A stretch of DNA of 64,000 nucleotides, from the NCBI RefSeq assembly GCF_024436415.1, contig NZ_JAFMZQ010000001.1:1302001-1366000 (forward strand). The letters run 5' to 3'. The notes under the pieces were generated by a model, which ran no database searches, was not told the DNA's origin, and worked only from the letters and a program-made list of their open reading frames with translations. The first letter of the stretch is position 1, and each line of letters opens with the position of its first letter. The stretch comes from Pedobacter deserti. Lineage in GTDB: Bacteria > Bacteroidota > Bacteroidia > Sphingobacteriales > Sphingobacteriaceae. Below, piece by piece: positions 42,522 to 52,538 of the stretch. A program made the translations under genes and the position numbers.

Positions 42522-45398
42522 TTAAGCATAAGTTTCTTCATAACTTTCAATTGGCAGACAAGCGCAAACCAATGACCTGTCGCCATACGAATCGTTTACA
42601 CGACCAACTGATGGCCAGAACTTGTAGGCAGCGACGTAAGGCAGCGGAAATGCTGCTGTTTGTCTGCTGTAAGCATGCTCCCATGCGTTGCCCGTAACTA
42701 CGGTAGCAGTGTGCGGTGCGTTCTTTAACGGGTTGTCCGCCTTGTCAGATTCGCCTGACGCGATCAGGTCGATTTCCCCTTTTATAGCGATCAGTGCGTC
42801 GCAGAAACGGTCGAGCTCATGCTTAGGTTCACTTTCTGTTGGCTCAACCATTAGTGTGCCGGCTACAGGGAAGGAAACGGTAGGTGCATGGAAACCATAG
42901 TCCATTAGGCGTTTGGCGATATCTACCACTTCGATGCCCAGGTTTTTAAAGCTGCGGCAGTCGAGGATCATTTCGTGTGCGCATCTTCCGTTGGCACCGC
43001 TGTAAAGAACAGGATAATGCTGCTCCAAACGGGCTTTCATATAGTTCGCGTTCAGAATCGCATAGCGGGTAGCATTGGTTAGTCCTTCAGCGCCCATCAT
43101 AGCGATGTAAGCATGTGAAATAATCAGGATAGACGCTGAGCCCCATGGCGCAGATGATACGGCATGGATGGACTTGCCCTGGTAGATATTCACTACGGCG
43201 TGTCCTGGCAGGTATGGTACCAGGTGTTTAGCGACACCAATGGGGCCCATGCCCGGACCTCCGCCGCCGTGTGGTATACAGAAGGTTTTGTGCAGGTTAA
43301 GGTGACAAACATCGGCGCCGATATTGGCCGGACTTGTAAGCCCGACCTGTGCGTTCATGTTTGCACCATCCATATACACCTGCCCACCGTTCTCATGAAC
43401 GATGTTACAGATGTCGATTATGCTTTCTTCAAACACACCGTGTGTAGAAGGGTAGGTAACCATCAGACAGGACAGGTTTTCTTTATGCTGCTCTGCTTTT
43501 GCCTTGAGGTCTTCTACGTCGATGTTGCCGTTCTCGAGCGACTTCACCACCACGATCTTCATGCCGGCCATTGCCGCAGAAGCCGGGTTGGTTCCGTGAG
43601 CAGAAGAAGGGATCAGGGCAATGTTGCGGTGCCCATCCCCGCGATCTTGATGATATGCCCTGATCACCATCAGTCCGGCATACTCTCCTTGTGCTCCTGC
43701 ATTTGGTTGTAAGCTCATGGCCGCAAAACCGGTGATCTCACTCAGCCATCTGTCGAGCTCATTAAATACCGTATAGTAGCCCGCAACCTGGTCTGCCGGG
43801 GCAAAAGGATGTATCCTGCCGAATTCCGGCCAGGTAACAGGGATCATTTCGGTTGTAGCATTCAGCTTCATGGTACATGAACCCAGTGCGATCATTGAAT
43901 GGCAAAGCGAAAGATCTTTGCTTTCCAGTGATTTTATGTAACGCAGCATCTCGTGCTCCGAATGGTGCGAGTTGAATACGGGATGGGTAAGATATTCGGA
44001 AGTACGCAGCAACGAGGAAGGTATTACTGTTGCAAGCTGCTGGTCGGCCAGCTCCACTGCATCCCCTGCAATGGCTTTCACTTTGGCAAAGAGCTTAACG
44101 AGCAGTTTTACATCTTCAGGAGTGGTGGTCTCGTCGAGCGCGATGGTGACGGTACTACCATTGTAGTGTAAATTGATCTCGTTGTCGAGGCACTCACGAT
44201 GAATAGAGTCGACGAGCTCGCCCAAATCGAGCTGTACGGTGTCGAAATAAGCTTTGTTGAGTTGCTTATACCCAATCTTTTCGAGTGAACGGGATAGCGT
44301 AATGGCCAATCCGTGTGTGCGTTCAGCAATAGCGCGCAAGCCTTTTGGTCCGTGATACACAGCATAAAAGCCAGCCATGATGGCAAGCAGGGCTTGTGCA
44401 GTACAGATATTAGAGGTAGCCTTATCGCGACGGATGTGCTGCTCACGGGTCTGCAGTGCCATGCGTAATGCATAATTATTGTTGCTGTCTATGGTAACAC
44501 CGATGATCCGGCCTGGGATAGAGCGTTTGTATTCTTCTTTAGTGGCAAAATAAGCAGCGTGCGGTCCGCCAAAACCCATTGGTACACCGAAGCGCTGTGT
44601 AGTGCCTACAACAACGTCAGCTCCCCATTCTCCGGGAGGGGTAAGCAGGGTGAGGCTAAGCAGATCGGCGATTACCGTAACTTTAACGTTTTGAGCGTGA
44701 GCTTTCTGAGCAAAGTCTGTATAATCATATACTTCCCCGTTGCCGGCAGGGTACTGAATAGCAGCACCAAAGAATGCGTCGGTTGGCTCAAAAGTAAGGT
44801 GGTCGCCAATAACCAGCTCGATGCCGTAAGGGTTGGCTCTTGTTTTTAAAATATCGATGGTCTGGGGAAACAGGAGTTCTGATACAAAGAACTTCGTTGC
44901 CTGCTGATTTTTACGCAGACTGTATTGCATAAACATGGCTTCGGCCGCTGCGGTGCCTTCATCAAGCAGGGAGGCGTTCGCGATTTCCATTCCTGTAAGG
45001 TCGATAACCATGGTCTGGAAGTTTAACAAGGCCTGCAGACGCCCTTGCGCGATTTCAGCCTGGTAAGGGGTATATTGTGTATACCATCCCGGGTTTTCCA
45101 TAACATTACGCAAGATCACGCCCGGTGTAAGCGTATCGTAATAGCCCTGTCCGATATAAGATTTGAACACCTTGTTTAACGAGGCCGTTTGCTTCAGGCT
45201 GTTTAAATAGGCAGTTTCAGACTTTGCCGCGGGCAGGTTTAATGGTTGTTTCAACCTGATCTTGGCGGGGATGGTCTGGTCAATCAATTCGTCTACAGAG
45301 CCAACGCCGATTGTCGCGAGCATATCTTCTGTGTCCTTCTGATTTGGCGCGATGTGACGGTCTTTAAAGTCTTCTTGGTAATGAATGTTTAAGTTCAT
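42522..45398 (-). CDS. gcvP: Glycine dehydrogenase (decarboxylating), P protein
   Basis: PLP enzyme of the glycine cleavage system that decarboxylates glycine and loads the aminomethyl group onto lipoylated H protein. 958 residues: the single-chain form, with both halves in one protein. The PLP lysine is in [16 protein letters not shown]-terminal [19 protein letters not shown] and [18 protein letters not shown] are characteristic. The lpdA at 1-1285 codes for a candidate L protein. The -7 box TACCTTTG is 25 bases upstream of the start. Confidence 0.97.
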   Translation of the reverse strand: MNLNIHYQEDFKDRHIAPNQKDTEDMLATIGVGSVDELIDQTIPAKIRLKQPLNLPAAKSETAYLNSLKQTASLNKVFKSYIGQGYYDTLTPGVILRNVMENPGWYTQYTPYQAEIAQGRLQALLNFQTMVIDLTGMEIANASLLDEGTAAAEAMFMQYSLRKNQQATKFFVSELLFPQTIDILKTRANPYGIELVIGDHLTFEPTDAFFGAAIQYPAGNGEVYDYTDFAQKAHAQNVKVTVIADLLSLTLLTPPGEWGADVVVGTTQRFGVPMGFGGPHAAYFATKEEYKRSIPGRIIGVTIDSNNNYALRMALQTREQHIRRDKATSNICTAQALLAIMAGFYAVYHGPKGLRAIAERTHGLAITLSRSLEKIGYKQLNKAYFDTVQLDLGELVDSIHRECLDNEINLHYNGSTVTIALDETTTPEDVKLLVKLFAKVKAIAGDAVELADQQLATVIPSSLLRTSEYLTHPVFNSHHSEHEMLRYIKSLESKDLSLCHSMIALGSCTMKLNATTEMIPVTWPEFGRIHPFAPADQVAGYYTVFNELDRWLSEITGFAAMSLQPNAGAQGEYAGLMVIRAYHQDRGDGHRNIALIPSSAHGTNPASAAMAGMKIVVVKSLENGNIDVEDLKAKAEQHKENLSCLMVTYPSTHGVFEESIIDICNIVHENGGQVYMDGANMNAQVGLTSPANIGADVCHLNLHKTFCIPHGGGGPGMGPIGVAKHLVPYLPGHAVVNIYQGKSIHAVSSAPWGSASILIISHAYIAMMGAEGLTNATRYAILNANYMKARLEQHYPVLYSGANGRCAHEMILDCRSFKNLGIEVVDIAKRLMDYGFHAPTVSFPVAGTLMVEPTESEPKHELDRFCDALIAIKGEIDLIASGESDKADNPLKNAPHTATVVTGNAWEHAYSRQTAAFPLPYVAAYKFWPSVGRVNDSYGDRSLVCACLPIESYEETYA

Positions 45399-45422
45399 GA
45401 AAATCTATGAATAAAAGTTGCG

Positions 45423-45430
45423 CAAAGGTA
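45423..45430 (-). promoter_or_regulatory. Candidate -7 box of gcvP
   Basis: Minus-strand TACCTTTG (consensus TAnnTTTG), then 24 bases to the ATG. The -33 region lies in the end of pdxJ and shows no clear TTG at the standard distance. No glycine riboswitch fits in the 51-base gap. Confidence 0.45.
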
Positions 45431-45449
45431 ATAAAAATACCGCAACTCA

Positions 45450-46169
45450 CTAGGGCTTAAGCTGTCTTAAATACTGCTGAATGGTATTTTCCAGGCCAAG
45501 GTAAAGGGCGTCGCTGATGAGCGCGTGGCCGATACTTACTTCGAGGAGTCCGGGGATACTGGCAGCAAAATACTTTAGGTTGTGCAGGTCGAGATCATGC
45601 CCGGCATTAATGCCAAGTCCGAGTTCGCTGGCCTTATGTGCAGCAGCGATGTAAGGTAGTATGGCTTTCTCCCTGTTGTTGTAGTAATTGTGCGCGTAGG
45701 CTTCGGTGTATAATTCAATACGGTCGGTCCCGGTTACTGCCGCGCCTTCTATCATTTCCACTACCGGATCAACAAAAATGGAAACCCTGATACCGGCAGC
45801 TTGAAAGACTGCAACCATTTCTTTCAGATAATCCCTGTGCTTTACCGTGTCCCATCCATGATTGGAGGTAATCTGGCCCTCTGCATCGGGAACAAGCGTT
45901 ACCTGTGCTGGTTTGTTGGCCAGTACTAGGTCGACAAACTTCTGCTCGCTGCAGTTGCCTTCAATATTGAACTCCGTCACAATGGCAGCTTTTAAGTCGT
46001 ACACATCCTGGTAGCGAATGTGCCGCTCGTCGGGGCGGGGATGTACCGTGATGCCCTCGGCACCGAAGCGTTCACAGTCGAGCGCCACCTTGAGCAGATC
46101 CGGATTGTTGCCTCCGCGACTGTTGCGCAGCGTGGCGATCTTGTTGATGTTTACGGATAGTTTTGTCAT
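45450..46169 (-). CDS. pdxJ: Pyridoxine 5'-phosphate synthase
   Basis: 239 residues from the ATG at 46169 ([20 protein letters not shown]); an ATG two codons upstream gives the alternative. TIM-barrel enzyme joining 1-deoxyxylulose 5-phosphate with 3-amino-acetone phosphate. Motifs: [75 protein letters not shown] and [12 protein letters not shown]. It makes PLP, the cofactor used by the adjacent gcvP product, though no operon link is proved. Confidence 0.97.
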   Translation of the reverse strand: MTKLSVNINKIATLRNSRGGNNPDLLKVALDCERFGAEGITVHPRPDERHIRYQDVYDLKAAIVTEFNIEGNCSEQKFVDLVLANKPAQVTLVPDAEGQITSNHGWDTVKHRDYLKEMVAVFQAAGIRVSIFVDPVVEMIEGAAVTGTDRIELYTEAYAHNYYNNREKAILPYIAAAHKASELGLGINAGHDLDLHNLKYFAASIPGLLEVSIGHALISDALYLGLENTIQQYLRQLKP

Positions 46170-46236
46170 GTACAAATATAAGAAATGGGGATACCGTTAA
46201 AAACAACATCCCCATTTTATGACGGTTGGCCGCCGG

Positions 46237-47553
46237 TTAGTATCTGTAAGCTTCAGGCTTGAAAGGGCCTTCGACTGCTACGCCGATATATTCTGCCTGA
46301 TGTGGATCAAGCGTATCTAATTCAGCGCCGATTTTAGCCAGGTGCAGACGTGCTACTTTCTCATCGAGAAGTTTAGGTAGCACATATACCTTGTTTTCGT
46401 ATTTGTCGGAGTTGGTCCACAATTCCAGCTGTGCAAGTGTCTGATTGGTGAACGAATTTGACATAACAAAGCTTGGGTGGCCGGTGGCGCAACCCAGGTT
46501 CACGAGGCGACCTTCTGCCAGCAAAATGATGTCTTTCCCATCGATGGTATATTTGTCGACCTGCGGCTTAATTTCCACCTTGGTGTCGCCATAGTTTTTA
46601 TTAAGCCAGGCTACGTCAATCTCGTTATCGAAGTGACCTATGTTACAAACGATGGCTTTGTCTTTCATGGTTTTGAAATGTTCGCCGCGAACGATATCGC
46701 AGTTGCCGGTAGTGGTCACGATGATGTCGGCCTCTTTAACCGCATTGGCGAACTTTTGAACCTGATAGCCTTCCATAGCTGCCTGTAGCGCGCAGATCGG
46801 GTCGATCTCAGATACGATAACGCGTACGCCCTGTGAGCTCAATGATTCAGCAGAACCTTTACCTACGTCGCCATACCCCGCAACAACAGCAACTTTGCCT
46901 GCCATCATGACGTCAGTTGCACGACGGATTGCGTCGACCAGTGATTCCCGGCAACCATATTTGTTGTCAAACTTTGATTTGGTTACAGAGTCGTTTACGT
47001 TGATAGCAGGAAGGTGCAGCGTGCCATTCTTCATGCGCTCGTATAAACGGTGTACGCCGGTGGTGGTTTCTTCCGACAGTCCTTTGATCCCAGCGATCAG
47101 TTCAGGGTATCTGTCGAATACCATGTTTGTTAAATCGCCGCCGTCGTCGAGTATCATGTTCAGGGGTTGGCGTTCAGGGCCAAAGTGTAATGTTTGTTCA
47201 ATACACCAGTCGAAACTTGCTTCGTCGAGGCCCTTCCAGGCATAGACCTGGATTCCTGCTGCAGCAATAGCAGCGGCCGCATGATCTTGGGTAGAGAATA
47301 TATTGCATGATGACCAGGTTACTTCAGCACCCAGTTCAACTAGTGTTTCAATCAGTACCGCGGTCTGGATGGTCATGTGTAAGCATCCGGCGATGCGTGC
47401 GCCTTTTAAAGGTTTTGATGGTCCGAACTCTTCGCGTAACGACATCAGGCCGGGCATTTCTGCCTCTGCCAGTTCGATCTCTTTTCGGCCCCATTCTGCC
47501 AGTGAAATGTCCTTAACTTTGTAAGGAACGTAAGTTGTCTCTACTGATGACAT
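46237..47553 (-). CDS. ahcY: S-adenosylhomocysteinase
   Basis: 438 residues. Cleaves S-adenosylhomocysteine to adenosine and homocysteine, keeping methylation going. The NAD-binding domain shows [16 protein letters not shown], and further motifs are [38 protein letters not shown] and [11 protein letters not shown]; the C-terminal KPEAYRY with lysine and tyrosine that close the NAD site is intact. Start just after a full Bacteroidota promoter at 47586-47616. Confidence 0.97.
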   Translation of the reverse strand: MSSVETTYVPYKVKDISLAEWGRKEIELAEAEMPGLMSLREEFGPSKPLKGARIAGCLHMTIQTAVLIETLVELGAEVTWSSCNIFSTQDHAAAAIAAAGIQVYAWKGLDEASFDWCIEQTLHFGPERQPLNMILDDGGDLTNMVFDRYPELIAGIKGLSEETTTGVHRLYERMKNGTLHLPAINVNDSVTKSKFDNKYGCRESLVDAIRRATDVMMAGKVAVVAGYGDVGKGSAESLSSQGVRVIVSEIDPICALQAAMEGYQVQKFANAVKEADIIVTTTGNCDIVRGEHFKTMKDKAIVCNIGHFDNEIDVAWLNKNYGDTKVEIKPQVDKYTIDGKDIILLAEGRLVNLGCATGHPSFVMSNSFTNQTLAQLELWTNSDKYENKVYVLPKLLDEKVARLHLAKIGAELDTLDPHQAEYIGVAVEGPFKPEAYRY

Positions 47554-47585
47554 ATTGCTGTTTATTTAGTATTTTATGTACGCTG

Positions 47586-47616
47586 CAAAGTTAGGCAATA
47601 GTTTAGCTAATTCAAA
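47586..47616 (-). promoter_or_regulatory. Promoter of ahcY
   Basis: Minus strand TTTG (47616-47613), 19 bases, TAACTTTG (47593-47586), followed by CAGCG. The ATG is 32 bases downstream of the -7 box, leaving no room for a SAH riboswitch. Confidence 0.75.
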
Positions 47617-47720
47617 CAGCCCGAAATGGCGGCGGGTGGCCTCTCTTATAGTGGTTCTAAATTTTTTTTATTTGAAAATCTGCGAGTTGAAAATTCTCTT
47701 TCAAAAAAAAATCGCTTCTG

Positions 47721-47751
47721 TTTGCAGTTATGAAAAATCTGCGTAGATTTG
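47721..47751 (+). promoter_or_regulatory. Promoter of tRNA-Gln
   Basis: TTTG (47721-47724), 19 bases, TAGATTTG (47744-47751), then CATTCC. The tRNA begins 35 bases later. Confidence 0.75.
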
Positions 47752-47786
47752 CATTCCATTTCAAAGGAAGCTTTGGTAAAGGAGAT

Positions 47787-47857
47787 TGCCTGATAGTATA
47801 ATGGTAGTACGACGGTTTTTGGTACCGTTTGTCTAGGTTCGAATCCTGGTCGGGCAA
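47787..47857 (+). tRNA. tRNA-Gln (anticodon TTG)
   Basis: 71 bases: acceptor TGCCTGA/TCGGGCA with one G-T pair, a weak D-stem, anticodon stem ACGGT/ACCGT with loop TTTTGGT, T-stem CTAGG/CCTGG with TTCGAAT loop, discriminator A. The CCA end is not encoded. Confidence 0.96.
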
Positions 47858-47869
47858 CTAAATAATATT

Positions 47870-47903
47870 CGGATTGTGAGAGATACGCAATCCGATTTTT
47901 TTT
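47870..47903 (+). terminator. Terminator after tRNA-Gln
   Basis: CGGATTG (47870-47876) with CAATCCG (47888-47894), 11-base loop, followed by a run of eight T starting at 47896. prs starts 25 bases beyond. Confidence 0.85.
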
Positions 47904-47927
47904 AACAAGTACTGTTATTGTTTAACA

Positions 47928-48869
47928 ATGCCTTTGCAGTTTAACCCAGTTAAGCTTTTTGCCGGAAGTGGTACAAAAGATTTAGCGCACAAAATTGCCG
48001 AAAGTTACGGTAAACCTCTTGGTAGCGTAACATTAAGTAAATTCAGTGATGGCGAATTCCAACCATCATACGATGAAAGTGTACGTGGGTGTGATGTATT
48101 CCTGATCCAATCAACTTATCAGCCTTCAGATAATTTAATGGAGCTTTTGCTGCTGGTTGACGCGGCAAAGAGGGCTTCTGCACATTATATTACGGCTGTT
48201 GTTCCGTATTATGGTTTGGCCAGGCAGGACAGGAAAGATAAGCCGAGGGTAGCTATAGGCGCCAAACTGGTGGCCAACCTGCTGAAGTCGGCCGGGATCC
48301 ACAGGATTATGACGATGGACTTGCATGCGGCGCAGATACAGGGCTTTTTTGATATTCCCGTAGATCACCTTGACGGGTCGGTGATTTTTGTTCCGTATAT
48401 AAAAAGCTTAGGTCTGGAGAATCTGGTTATTGCGTCGCCCGACATGGGTGGGTCTTACCGGGCACGTACTTTTGCCAAGTTTTTTAACGCCGAGGTGGTG
48501 ATCTGCGACAAGCGCCGCAAGCGTGCCAACGAAATTGAATCAATGTCGATCATCGGGGATGTGACCGGAATGGACGTGGTGCTTATTGATGACATTTGTG
48601 ATACGGCGGGTACGCTGGCGAAGGCAGCCGGGCTGATCATGGAAAAGGGAGCGAAAAGTGTACGTGCGGTGTGTACGCATCCGGTATTGTCGGGTAAGGC
48701 TTATGAGACTGTTGAGAATTCGGCCCTTACGGAATTGATCGTGACGGACACCATTCCTTTGAAACAAGAGAGTTCAAAAATCAGGGTGCTGAGTACGGCT
48801 TCCTTGTTTGCAAGGGCGATCGCCAATGTGAACGAGCATGAGTCGATCAGTAATCTGTTTAGAGTTTAG
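47928..48869 (+). CDS. prs: Ribose-phosphate pyrophosphokinase
   Basis: 313 residues. Makes PRPP from ribose 5-phosphate and ATP for purine, pyrimidine, His, Trp and NAD synthesis. Class I motifs: SKFSDGEFQPSYDESVRG, the flexible catalytic loop with YYGLARQDRKDKPR, the DLHAAQIQGFFDIPVDHL segment, and the PRPP loop VVLIDDICDTAGTLAKAA. It is followed 25 bases later by the L25/Ctc gene, a gene order common in bacteria. Confidence 0.97.
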   Translation: MPLQFNPVKLFAGSGTKDLAHKIAESYGKPLGSVTLSKFSDGEFQPSYDESVRGCDVFLIQSTYQPSDNLMELLLLVDAAKRASAHYITAVVPYYGLARQDRKDKPRVAIGAKLVANLLKSAGIHRIMTMDLHAAQIQGFFDIPVDHLDGSVIFVPYIKSLGLENLVIASPDMGGSYRARTFAKFFNAEVVICDKRRKRANEIESMSIIGDVTGMDVVLIDDICDTAGTLAKAAGLIMEKGAKSVRAVCTHPVLSGKAYETVENSALTELIVTDTIPLKQESSKIRVLSTASLFARAIANVNEHESISNLFRV

Positions 48870-48894
48870 CAAATTATTAATAAACAACATAAAA

Positions 48895-49473
48895 ATGAAA
48901 ACAATCGCAATTAGCGGTTCTCCAAGAGAGAACGTAGGGAAACGCGATGCTAAAGAGCTTCGCTATGAAGGCAAGGTTCCTGCAGTATTGTATGGTGGTA
49001 AAGAGCAAAAGCACTTTGCTGTAGTGATCACTGAACTTAAAGAAGCTATCTATACCCCCGAGGCAAACTTTGTAGAAATTGATCTGGGTGGTGAAAAAAT
49101 TAAAGCGGTAATTAAGGAATTGCAGTTCCACCCGCTTACTGACGTGCTTCTGCACGTGGATTTCCTGCAACTGTTTGACGAGAAGGCAATCACAATGGAA
49201 ATTCCTGTGAAATTGACCGGAACTTCCCCAGGTGTAAAAATGGGTGGTAAACTGGTACAGAAATTACGTAAGCTTCGTGTAAAAGCTTTGCCTAAAGACA
49301 TGCCACAGGCTGTTGAAGTAAGCATTGCTAAATTGGAAGTTGGTAACCTGTTCCGTGTACGTGATCTGGAAAAAGGTAACTACACCGTGACTAACACACC
49401 TGAAGATACCATCGTTTCTGTAGGTATGTCTAGAGCATTGAAACAAGCAGAGCAGGAAGCTAAGAAGAAATAA
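48895..49473 (+). CDS. rplY: 50S ribosomal protein L25/general stress protein Ctc
   Basis: 192 residues from the ATG at 48895 (MKTIAISGSPRENVGKRDAK); the longer frame from 48838 overlaps prs and is not used. Binds 5S rRNA. N-terminal L25 domain (KELRYEGKVPAVLYGGKEQ) plus the C-terminal beta domain of the long Ctc/TL5 form (LLHVDFLQLFDEKAITMEIPV). In a typical prs-L25-pth block. A terminator lies between this gene and pth. Confidence 0.95.
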   Translation: MKTIAISGSPRENVGKRDAKELRYEGKVPAVLYGGKEQKHFAVVITELKEAIYTPEANFVEIDLGGEKIKAVIKELQFHPLTDVLLHVDFLQLFDEKAITMEIPVKLTGTSPGVKMGGKLVQKLRKLRVKALPKDMPQAVEVSIAKLEVGNLFRVRDLEKGNYTVTNTPEDTIVSVGMSRALKQAEQEAKKK

Positions 49474-49496
49474 GTTTTTCCGCAATGCAATAGAAG

Positions 49497-49526
49497 GGCA
49501 GTTCCTTGTGGAACTGCCTTTTTTTT
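49497..49526 (+). terminator. Terminator after the L25/Ctc gene
   Basis: GGCAGTTCC (49497-49505), loop TTGT, GGAACTGCC (49510-49518), run of eight T. Classic intrinsic form, 23 bases after the stop. Confidence 0.95.
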
Positions 49527-49550
49527 GAAAGTCTGCTTTCGGAAAACTGT

Positions 49551-49558
49551 TATCTTTG
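49551..49558 (+). promoter_or_regulatory. Candidate -7 box of pth, nearly leaderless
   Basis: TATCTTTG, perfect to consensus, six bases before the ATG at 49565. The T-run of the preceding terminator includes TTTG at 49524-49527, 23 bases upstream, a loose -33. The transcript would start at or next to the start codon. Confidence 0.5.
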
Positions 49559-49564
49559 GTGCCA

Positions 49565-50125
49565 ATGAAATATTTGATAGTTGGACTTGGAAATATTGGG
49601 CCGGAATACGCCCATACGCGACATAATATCGGCTTTGATATCGCTGACGAATTGGTGAAACAGTTGGGCGGCACTTTTTCAAATCTGAGACTTGCATATT
49701 ACTCGGAAGTGTCTTTCAAGGGTAGGAAGCTGTATGTGATTAAACCTACAACCTATATGAATTTGAGTGGCAAGGCGGTGAATTACTGGATGAACGAACT
49801 GCGGATCACTCTGGAAAATGTGCTGGTTGTAGTGGATGATCTGGCTTTGCCGCTGGGTAAACTGCGGTTGAAACTTCAGGGCAGCAGTGCCGGCCATAAC
49901 GGTCTTAAAAGCATTGAAGGTTTATGTGGCGGACAGGGATATCCAAGACTGCGGTTTGGGATTGGCGATAACTTTGCAAAGGGCAGGCAGGTTGACTACG
50001 TGCTGGCACCATTCGATAAGGATGAGCAACCCGAGCTACCAGCTTTAATAGCCAAAAGCACAGAGCTGATCAAGAGTTTTGTAACCATAGGGCCGGCGCA
50101 AACGATGACGGCGTTTAACCAGTAG
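49565..50125 (+). CDS. pth: Peptidyl-tRNA hydrolase
   Basis: 186 residues from the ATG at 49565 ([20 protein letters not shown]). Releases tRNA from peptidyl-tRNA that has dropped off the ribosome. Catalytic His is in THRHNIGF-type [11 protein letters not shown]; also [31 protein letters not shown] and the [14 protein letters not shown] segment. The three codons upstream in the frame would be a TTG/GTG extension and are not used. Its 3' end overlaps the convergent hybrid kinase gene by 11 bases. Confidence 0.97.
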   Translation: MKYLIVGLGNIGPEYAHTRHNIGFDIADELVKQLGGTFSNLRLAYYSEVSFKGRKLYVIKPTTYMNLSGKAVNYWMNELRITLENVLVVVDDLALPLGKLRLKLQGSSAGHNGLKSIEGLCGGQGYPRLRFGIGDNFAKGRQVDYVLAPFDKDEQPELPALIAKSTELIKSFVTIGPAQTMTAFNQ

Positions 50126-51698
50126 TAAGCCTGCTTAAGGTGTCATGCAGAGCTTTCAGTTCGAAGGGCTTACTGATGACTGCATTCGCTCCGGCATCAA
50201 TGGCGGTTTTCCTGTCCTCATCCATTGCTGCCGCAGAAAAGGTCACGATAGGCACCTGCTCTTTTCCCGGAGCATAGCCTGCCCGGACTAATCTGATTGC
50301 CTCCAGACCGTTCATGACCGGCATATAAGTATCCATAAGGACGATATCGTACGCATGAGCTTTGATGTGGTCAAGAGCATCCTGGCCATTTTCAACGACG
50401 TCCGGTTTGATGCCCCAGTCCTTCAGAATCTTAACGATGAGGAATTTGTTGATCGGATTGTCTTCTGCTACCAGCACTTTGAGGTCTGCAAACGAGCTGA
50501 ATTTTTCTTCTGCTGACGGACTTGCTTTGATCTCCTTAAGGATTTCATAGCGGTTTGTGAAGGAGAAGGTGCTTCCCCTATTTTCCTCGCTGCTTACTTC
50601 AAGTGTCCCGCCTTTTAGCTTCGCAAGGTTCTTGACGATGGACAAGCCAAGGCCTGTGCCTCCGAACTTGGCTGTAGTCTGTTCATCTGCCTGTTCAAAT
50701 ATTTCAAATATCTTATCGATATTCTCTTTGGCAATACCTATACCGGTATCGATAACGGAAAATTTGATGTTTGCGGTATTGCCTTTAAGGTCTAGTACGT
50801 CTATCGCGAGCGTTACACTGCCGTCTGTGGTGAATTTTATGGCGTTACCAATCAGGTTCATCAGAATCTGCGTGAGCCTGAGGGAGTCGGCCAACACATA
50901 TTTGGGGAGTTGCGGACTGTACTTTTTAATAAGGTCTACATCTTTCTCTTTCGCTTTTATGCTAAGGAGGTTGACCACGTTGTCGCACATGTCGACCAGG
51001 TTGACTTCGGTCCGGTTGATTTTAAATTTGCCTGCTTCCATTTTAGAAAGGTCCAGGATATCGTTAATGACGCCAAGGAGCGAACTGGATGAAACCTCCA
51101 GCAGGTTCATCATTTCACGCTGCTCCGGGCTGAGTTCCGTTTTACTCAACAATTGTGCAATGCCAATGATTCCGTTAATGGGTGTGCGGATTTCATGACT
51201 CATGTTTGCGAGGAAATTTTCCTTGATGCGCTTCCCCTGCTCAGCCTGTTCTTTCGCCAGGATCAGTTCTTTCTGATAGGTCTCAAGGTCTTTGTTTGTT
51301 CGCTTAAGATCGCGCTGGTAACGCACCATTTGTATGAATGAATCCACTTTTGCGGAGGTGATGTACGGGTCAAGCGGTTTATAAAGATAGTCGACCGCCC
51401 CGGTGTTTAGGCCTTTAACTGCATATTTGGTTTCCTTAGATATGGCTGTTACGAAAATGACCAGTATGTCTTTTGTGCGCGGATTGCTTTTCAGAATTTC
51501 TACAAGTTCAAATCCATCCATTTCAGGCATTTGAACATCAACCAGGGCGATCGCAATATCCATTTCCCAGGAAAGACGTAGAGCTTCATTAGGATTCGTT
51601 GTACTTATCAAATTGATGTCGTTCCTTTCCAGAAGCGCTTCCAGCGTAATAAGGTTTTCCGGTCGGTCATCAATAATGAGTATGTTGATCTTTTCCAT
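50115..51698 (-). CDS. Hybrid histidine kinase, REC-HisKA-HATPase-REC
   Basis: 527 residues and no membrane segment. N-terminal receiver ([20 protein letters not shown], phospho-Asp in [16 protein letters not shown]), a short coiled coil, HisKA ([20 protein letters not shown]), HATPase ([36 protein letters not shown]), and a C-terminal receiver ([28 protein letters not shown]). It is 9 bases downstream of the cheR gene, which is 6 bases downstream of the CHASE3 kinase; the three are almost certainly one operon. Such front-receiver kinases often take phosphate from another kinase. Confidence 0.95.
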   Translation of the reverse strand: MEKINILIIDDRPENLITLEALLERNDINLISTTNPNEALRLSWEMDIAIALVDVQMPEMDGFELVEILKSNPRTKDILVIFVTAISKETKYAVKGLNTGAVDYLYKPLDPYITSAKVDSFIQMVRYQRDLKRTNKDLETYQKELILAKEQAEQGKRIKENFLANMSHEIRTPINGIIGIAQLLSKTELSPEQREMMNLLEVSSSSLLGVINDILDLSKMEAGKFKINRTEVNLVDMCDNVVNLLSIKAKEKDVDLIKKYSPQLPKYVLADSLRLTQILMNLIGNAIKFTTDGSVTLAIDVLDLKGNTANIKFSVIDTGIGIAKENIDKIFEIFEQADEQTTAKFGGTGLGLSIVKNLAKLKGGTLEVSSEENRGSTFSFTNRYEILKEIKASPSAEEKFSSFADLKVLVAEDNPINKFLIVKILKDWGIKPDVVENGQDALDHIKAHAYDIVLMDTYMPVMNGLEAIRLVRAGYAPGKEQVPIVTFSAAAMDEDRKTAIDAGANAVISKPFELKALHDTLSRLTTG

Positions 51699-51707
51699 GG
51701 TATCTGA

Positions 51708-52532
51708 CTAGACTATTTTCTGATAGATGTTATTCTTTTTGTCGATTATCTTAAATTTTTGCGCCTCTGTATCCCGTAAGCTTTCTTTCGGACCTAAACA
51801 CAAAAAACCAAAATTAGCTAAACTGTCGTAAAGTAGGTTAATTACTCTTTTTTGGAGTTCGGTGTTGAAATATATGAGGACATTTCGACATGAGATTAAC
51901 TGAAATTCGTTAAAAATGCCGTCTGTAACGAGGTTATGTACGGAGAAGAGGAGGTTTTTTTTGAGATACTGATTAATCGTCGCGGCATCGTACCTGGCGG
52001 TGTAATAATCGGACAATGACTTTTTTGGATTGGTTTTAAGGTAGTTTTCTGAATAAAGTTTCACTTTAGCAAGGTCGTATATGCCCGACTTTGCTTGTTT
52101 TAGCACGTGCGCATTAATATCGGTACCATAGAAGAAAGATCGATCATAGAGGCCTGCTTCATCAAAAAGGATTGCAAATGAATAAAGCTCTTCACCCGAT
52201 GAGCAACCGGCATTCCACACTTTAATCCTTTGATAGGAGCTTAGGTATGGTACGACGTTCGTGGACAAGGAATTGTAAAAGCTGGGATCTCTGAACATTT
52301 CAGTGACGTTGACTGTAATCTGGATGAGGAAGGACTCGAAATAGTTTTCGTTATTGACGAGTACAGTCTGCAGGTCAGCATAGCTCAGTCGCTGGAGCTC
52401 CATGATCCGGCTGACCCGGCGCTTCAATGATGCTGCCGCGTAGCCGCTGAAGTCGAACCCGTGTAAGTTTTTGACGAGTTGAACCAGCGCGGAAAGCTGG
52501 GGGTAGGTAATGGTTTCGGGATGATTATTCAT
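51708..52532 (-). CDS. CheR-type protein-glutamate O-methyltransferase
   Basis: 274 residues. Helical CheR N-domain (YPQLSALVQLVKNLHGFDFS), then the SAM-binding Rossmann domain: VWNAGCSSGEELYSFAILFDE, FFYGTDINAHVLKQAKSG, LISCRNVLIYFN. In chemotaxis CheR methylates receptors, but no cheA, cheW or receptor gene is near and no cheB is in this window; it lies between two hybrid kinases. Its substrate may be one of those kinases or a soluble receptor. The role is inferred from the family. Confidence 0.93.
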   Translation of the reverse strand: MNNHPETITYPQLSALVQLVKNLHGFDFSGYAAASLKRRVSRIMELQRLSYADLQTVLVNNENYFESFLIQITVNVTEMFRDPSFYNSLSTNVVPYLSSYQRIKVWNAGCSSGEELYSFAILFDEAGLYDRSFFYGTDINAHVLKQAKSGIYDLAKVKLYSENYLKTNPKKSLSDYYTARYDAATINQYLKKNLLFSVHNLVTDGIFNEFQLISCRNVLIYFNTELQKRVINLLYDSLANFGFLCLGPKESLRDTEAQKFKIIDKKNNIYQKIV

Positions 52533-52538
52533 AAGTTG

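Noticed and set aside
45399..45449. Glycine riboswitch before gcvP
   Set aside because: The 51-base gap is too short for the tandem aptamer, and a promoter box occupies part of it.
47657..47857. Minus-strand frame over tRNA-Gln
   Set aside because: It covers a complete tRNA on the other strand and its promoter; the product is a typical tRNA-antisense translation.
50557..51198. Antisense frame over the REC-HK-REC kinase
   Set aside because: Shadow of a well-supported kinase gene.
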